From contig DATGXI010000089.1 in NCBI GenBank assembly GCA_035299065.1, positions 27,331 to 91,330 of the forward strand: a stretch of 64,000 nucleotides of DNA, read 5' to 3'. The stretch's first letter is position 1; the number at the start of each line of letters is the position of its first letter. Source of the stretch: DASPJQ01 sp035299065. Lineage in GTDB: Bacteria; Bacteroidota; Bacteroidia; Flavobacteriales_D; UBA2798. Positions 62,580 to 64,000 of the stretch are shown one piece after another. Made by a program: the position numbers and the translations under genes. The notes beneath the pieces are model-generated. The model ran no database searches and was not told the DNA's origin. It saw nothing but the letters and a program-made list of their open reading frames with translations.

Positions 62580-64000
62580 ATGCGCATTGTCTTAACCACT
62601 TTCTTGTTCTTGTGCATAAATGCCAATGTATTCACACAATTGGTTAAGGACCCTTATTTCTATCACATTCCGCCCGAAAAATTTGGGTTGCAGCGTTGTT
62701 TTAACCAGTGTTTTGATGATAAAGGCATTTTATGGTTTTGTGGTGAAAATGGCATTTACAATTATGACGGTTTTACGGTAAAAAAATGGTTAGCGGAAAA
62801 AGGAAACAAAAATTCGCCTTTAAGTAAAAACATTGGTGCCTTTTACCGTGATAAAAAGGGAGTTTTTTGGATTGGATACCTGGATCAACCAGGCATTACA
62901 CAATTTAATCCGCATAACAACACATTCAGGCATTATGTGCATGACTCTACCAACACAGAATCCATTCCTGAAGCCCTGGTTGTTCGTTTTAAAGAAGACG
63001 ACAAAGGCCGTTTTTGGTTATTGATGTGGGATGGTGGACTTGTTCGCATGGACAAAAAAACAGGGAAGTTCAAACAATACATGCGTGATCTGGCAAATCC
63101 GGCTGACACCCTGGGGATTCGTGGCAACCGTATTAAAGCTATGTTGCCAATGGGTAATGATAAATACCTTTTAGGTTTCTTTTCAGGCGGAGCACCCGCT
63201 TCAACCCCCATGATATTTGACCCGGTAAAAGAAACCTTTACCCTTTTACCAATAAAAGAGGCTCTTAATAAAATTCAGGATCCCGAAGAACGGTACAAAA
63301 CATATGAAGCGCTTCGTATTGTTCACGAAATTATACGTGACCGAAATGGCAACATTTGGTTTGGTACGTATACGTGCGCTCTTTTTTATGATGTTAAAAA
63401 CAATACACTTAAGCGTGTAACAGCCGCCAGGGACCAAAACGCCTCCAAGAATTTTGACAATGCACGGGCCTTCATTGAGGATCCTTCGGGTAATTTGTGG
63501 GTATCAACCATAAGCTCTGGTATAATGGTTATTGACCCTGATACCAGGGAGGCCTGTTATATTCAACAGGACGAGAACAGGGAGTCAGGTTTACAGGATA
63601 ACCGGGTTGGGTCATTTTCACGCGATGTAAATGGAAACATTTGGTTTAGCAGTGGCATGGGCGGATTTAGTGTGTATGTACCGGTTATGCAAAAATTTCC
63701 TATTCATGCCTGGAAACACATGAACCTGGAATTCTCAAACCGATCGGCACAAGCCATACCTGTTCACCATATTTGTTATAACCACACCGACACCCTGCTT
63801 ATATCAAGCCAGAATGGAATAAGTTACTATAAAGTAAGTTCGGGCCAGTGGTTAAAAACCCTGGAACCCAACGTGATTAGCCGAAGTCTATGGGACAACA
63901 GGCAAACCCAATACATAGGCAATTTTTTTGAGCGGGGTAATTATTTGTACATGACCACTGCCAACCGGTTCACGGTGGTAGACAAAAAAACCGGTAAAAA
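62580..64000 (+). CDS. Two-component-regulator-propeller sensor protein (3' end outside window)
   Basis: A frame open from ATG 62580 to the right edge (473 codons seen). The signal peptide MRIVLTTFLFLCINANVFTQ is followed by 'regulator propeller' repeats: FDDKGILWFCGENGIYNYDG, DDKGRFWLLMWDGGLVRMDK, DRNGNIWFGTYTCALFYDVK, DPSGNLWVSTISSGIMVIDP and DVNGNIWFSSGMGGFSVYVP. In Bacteroidota these periplasmic two-propeller heads usually continue into a YYY domain, a membrane helix and a histidine kinase or a LuxR/LytTR-type domain. The output domain lies beyond the window. Confidence 0.85.
   Translation, partial: MRIVLTTFLFLCINANVFTQLVKDPYFYHIPPEKFGLQRCFNQCFDDKGILWFCGENGIYNYDGFTVKKWLAEKGNKNSPLSKNIGAFYRDKKGVFWIGYLDQPGITQFNPHNNTFRHYVHDSTNTESIPEALVVRFKEDDKGRFWLLMWDGGLVRMDKKTGKFKQYMRDLANPADTLGIRGNRIKAMLPMGNDKYLLGFFSGGAPASTPMIFDPVKETFTLLPIKEALNKIQDPEERYKTYEALRIVHEIIRDRNGNIWFGTYTCALFYDVKNNTLKRVTAARDQNASKNFDNARAFIEDPSGNLWVSTISSGIMVIDPDTREACYIQQDENRESGLQDNRVGSFSRDVNGNIWFSSGMGGFSVYVPVMQKFPIHAWKHMNLEFSNRSAQAIPVHHICYNHTDTLLISSQNGISYYKVSSGQWLKTLEPNVISRSLWDNRQTQYIGNFFERGNYLYMTTANRFTVVDKKTGK

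Overview
The window is AT-rich DNA from a member of the Bacteroidota. The evidence is a PorV-like protein beside a very long gingipain-type (C25) PorU/PorU2-like sortase, a type IX secretion C-terminal sorting domain, Sec signal peptides that mostly end in AQ/GQ/SQ, a LytTR regulator paired with a TPR histidine kinase, WG-repeat proteins, and mostly weak ribosome-binding sites. Nothing in it is phage-, IS- or CRISPR-like. No genus can be named from the sequence alone.

Layout. 1-5174: the end of a T9SS-exported protein, then a minus-strand run of envelope proteins (a TPR secreted protein, a lipoprotein, an unknown, a CAP+WG-repeat protein and a four-helix membrane protein). 5290-14409: LytTR response regulator, TPR histidine kinase, PorU2-like sortase and PorV-like protein, all minus strand. 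14487-15806: pssA and purS. 15807-16297: a gene-free stretch holding a candidate pseudoknotted RNA and repeats. 16298-21895: an ATP-synthase-type accessory block (membrane protein, AtpZ/AtpI, bactofilin) without the ATP synthase genes, then a lipoprotein, a PolB-like exonuclease, a gamma-carbonic-anhydrase-like protein and a large PAS histidine kinase. 22105-25209: a three-gene polysaccharide operon. 25450-26285: a HAD protein, a repeat/hairpin cluster and tRNA-Leu(GAG). 26374-30168: SiaC-like protein, ribH and a TPR membrane protein diverging from recF, a DciA-like protein and an unknown.

30183-50378 is the outstanding region. Five consecutive minus-strand genes encode very large (1131-1684 aa) exported proteins that share a nearly constant C-terminal module of about 427 residues. 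The module contains a linker, an Ig-like segment, a caspase (C14) fold with His/Cys dyad, an EF-hand-like loop and an invariant FRIW/FRVW end. Their N-terminal halves differ completely: canonical WD40, WG repeats plus propeller, a possible GldM-like Ig domain, and divergent propellers. It looks like a locally amplified set of periplasmic or surface sensor-proteases.

50504-57737: an unknown protein, a TerB/DnaJ protein, a newly noticed 44-aa lipoprotein, rhomboid protease, nitroreductase, acpP-fabF-rnc, and a fused double ABC ATPase with a hydrophobic insertion in its first domain. 57739-62282: three envelope-glycan genes (two multi-pass glycosyltransferases and a FAD oxidoreductase). The window closes with tRNA-Asn(GTT) and the 5' part of a two-component-regulator-propeller sensor running off the right edge.
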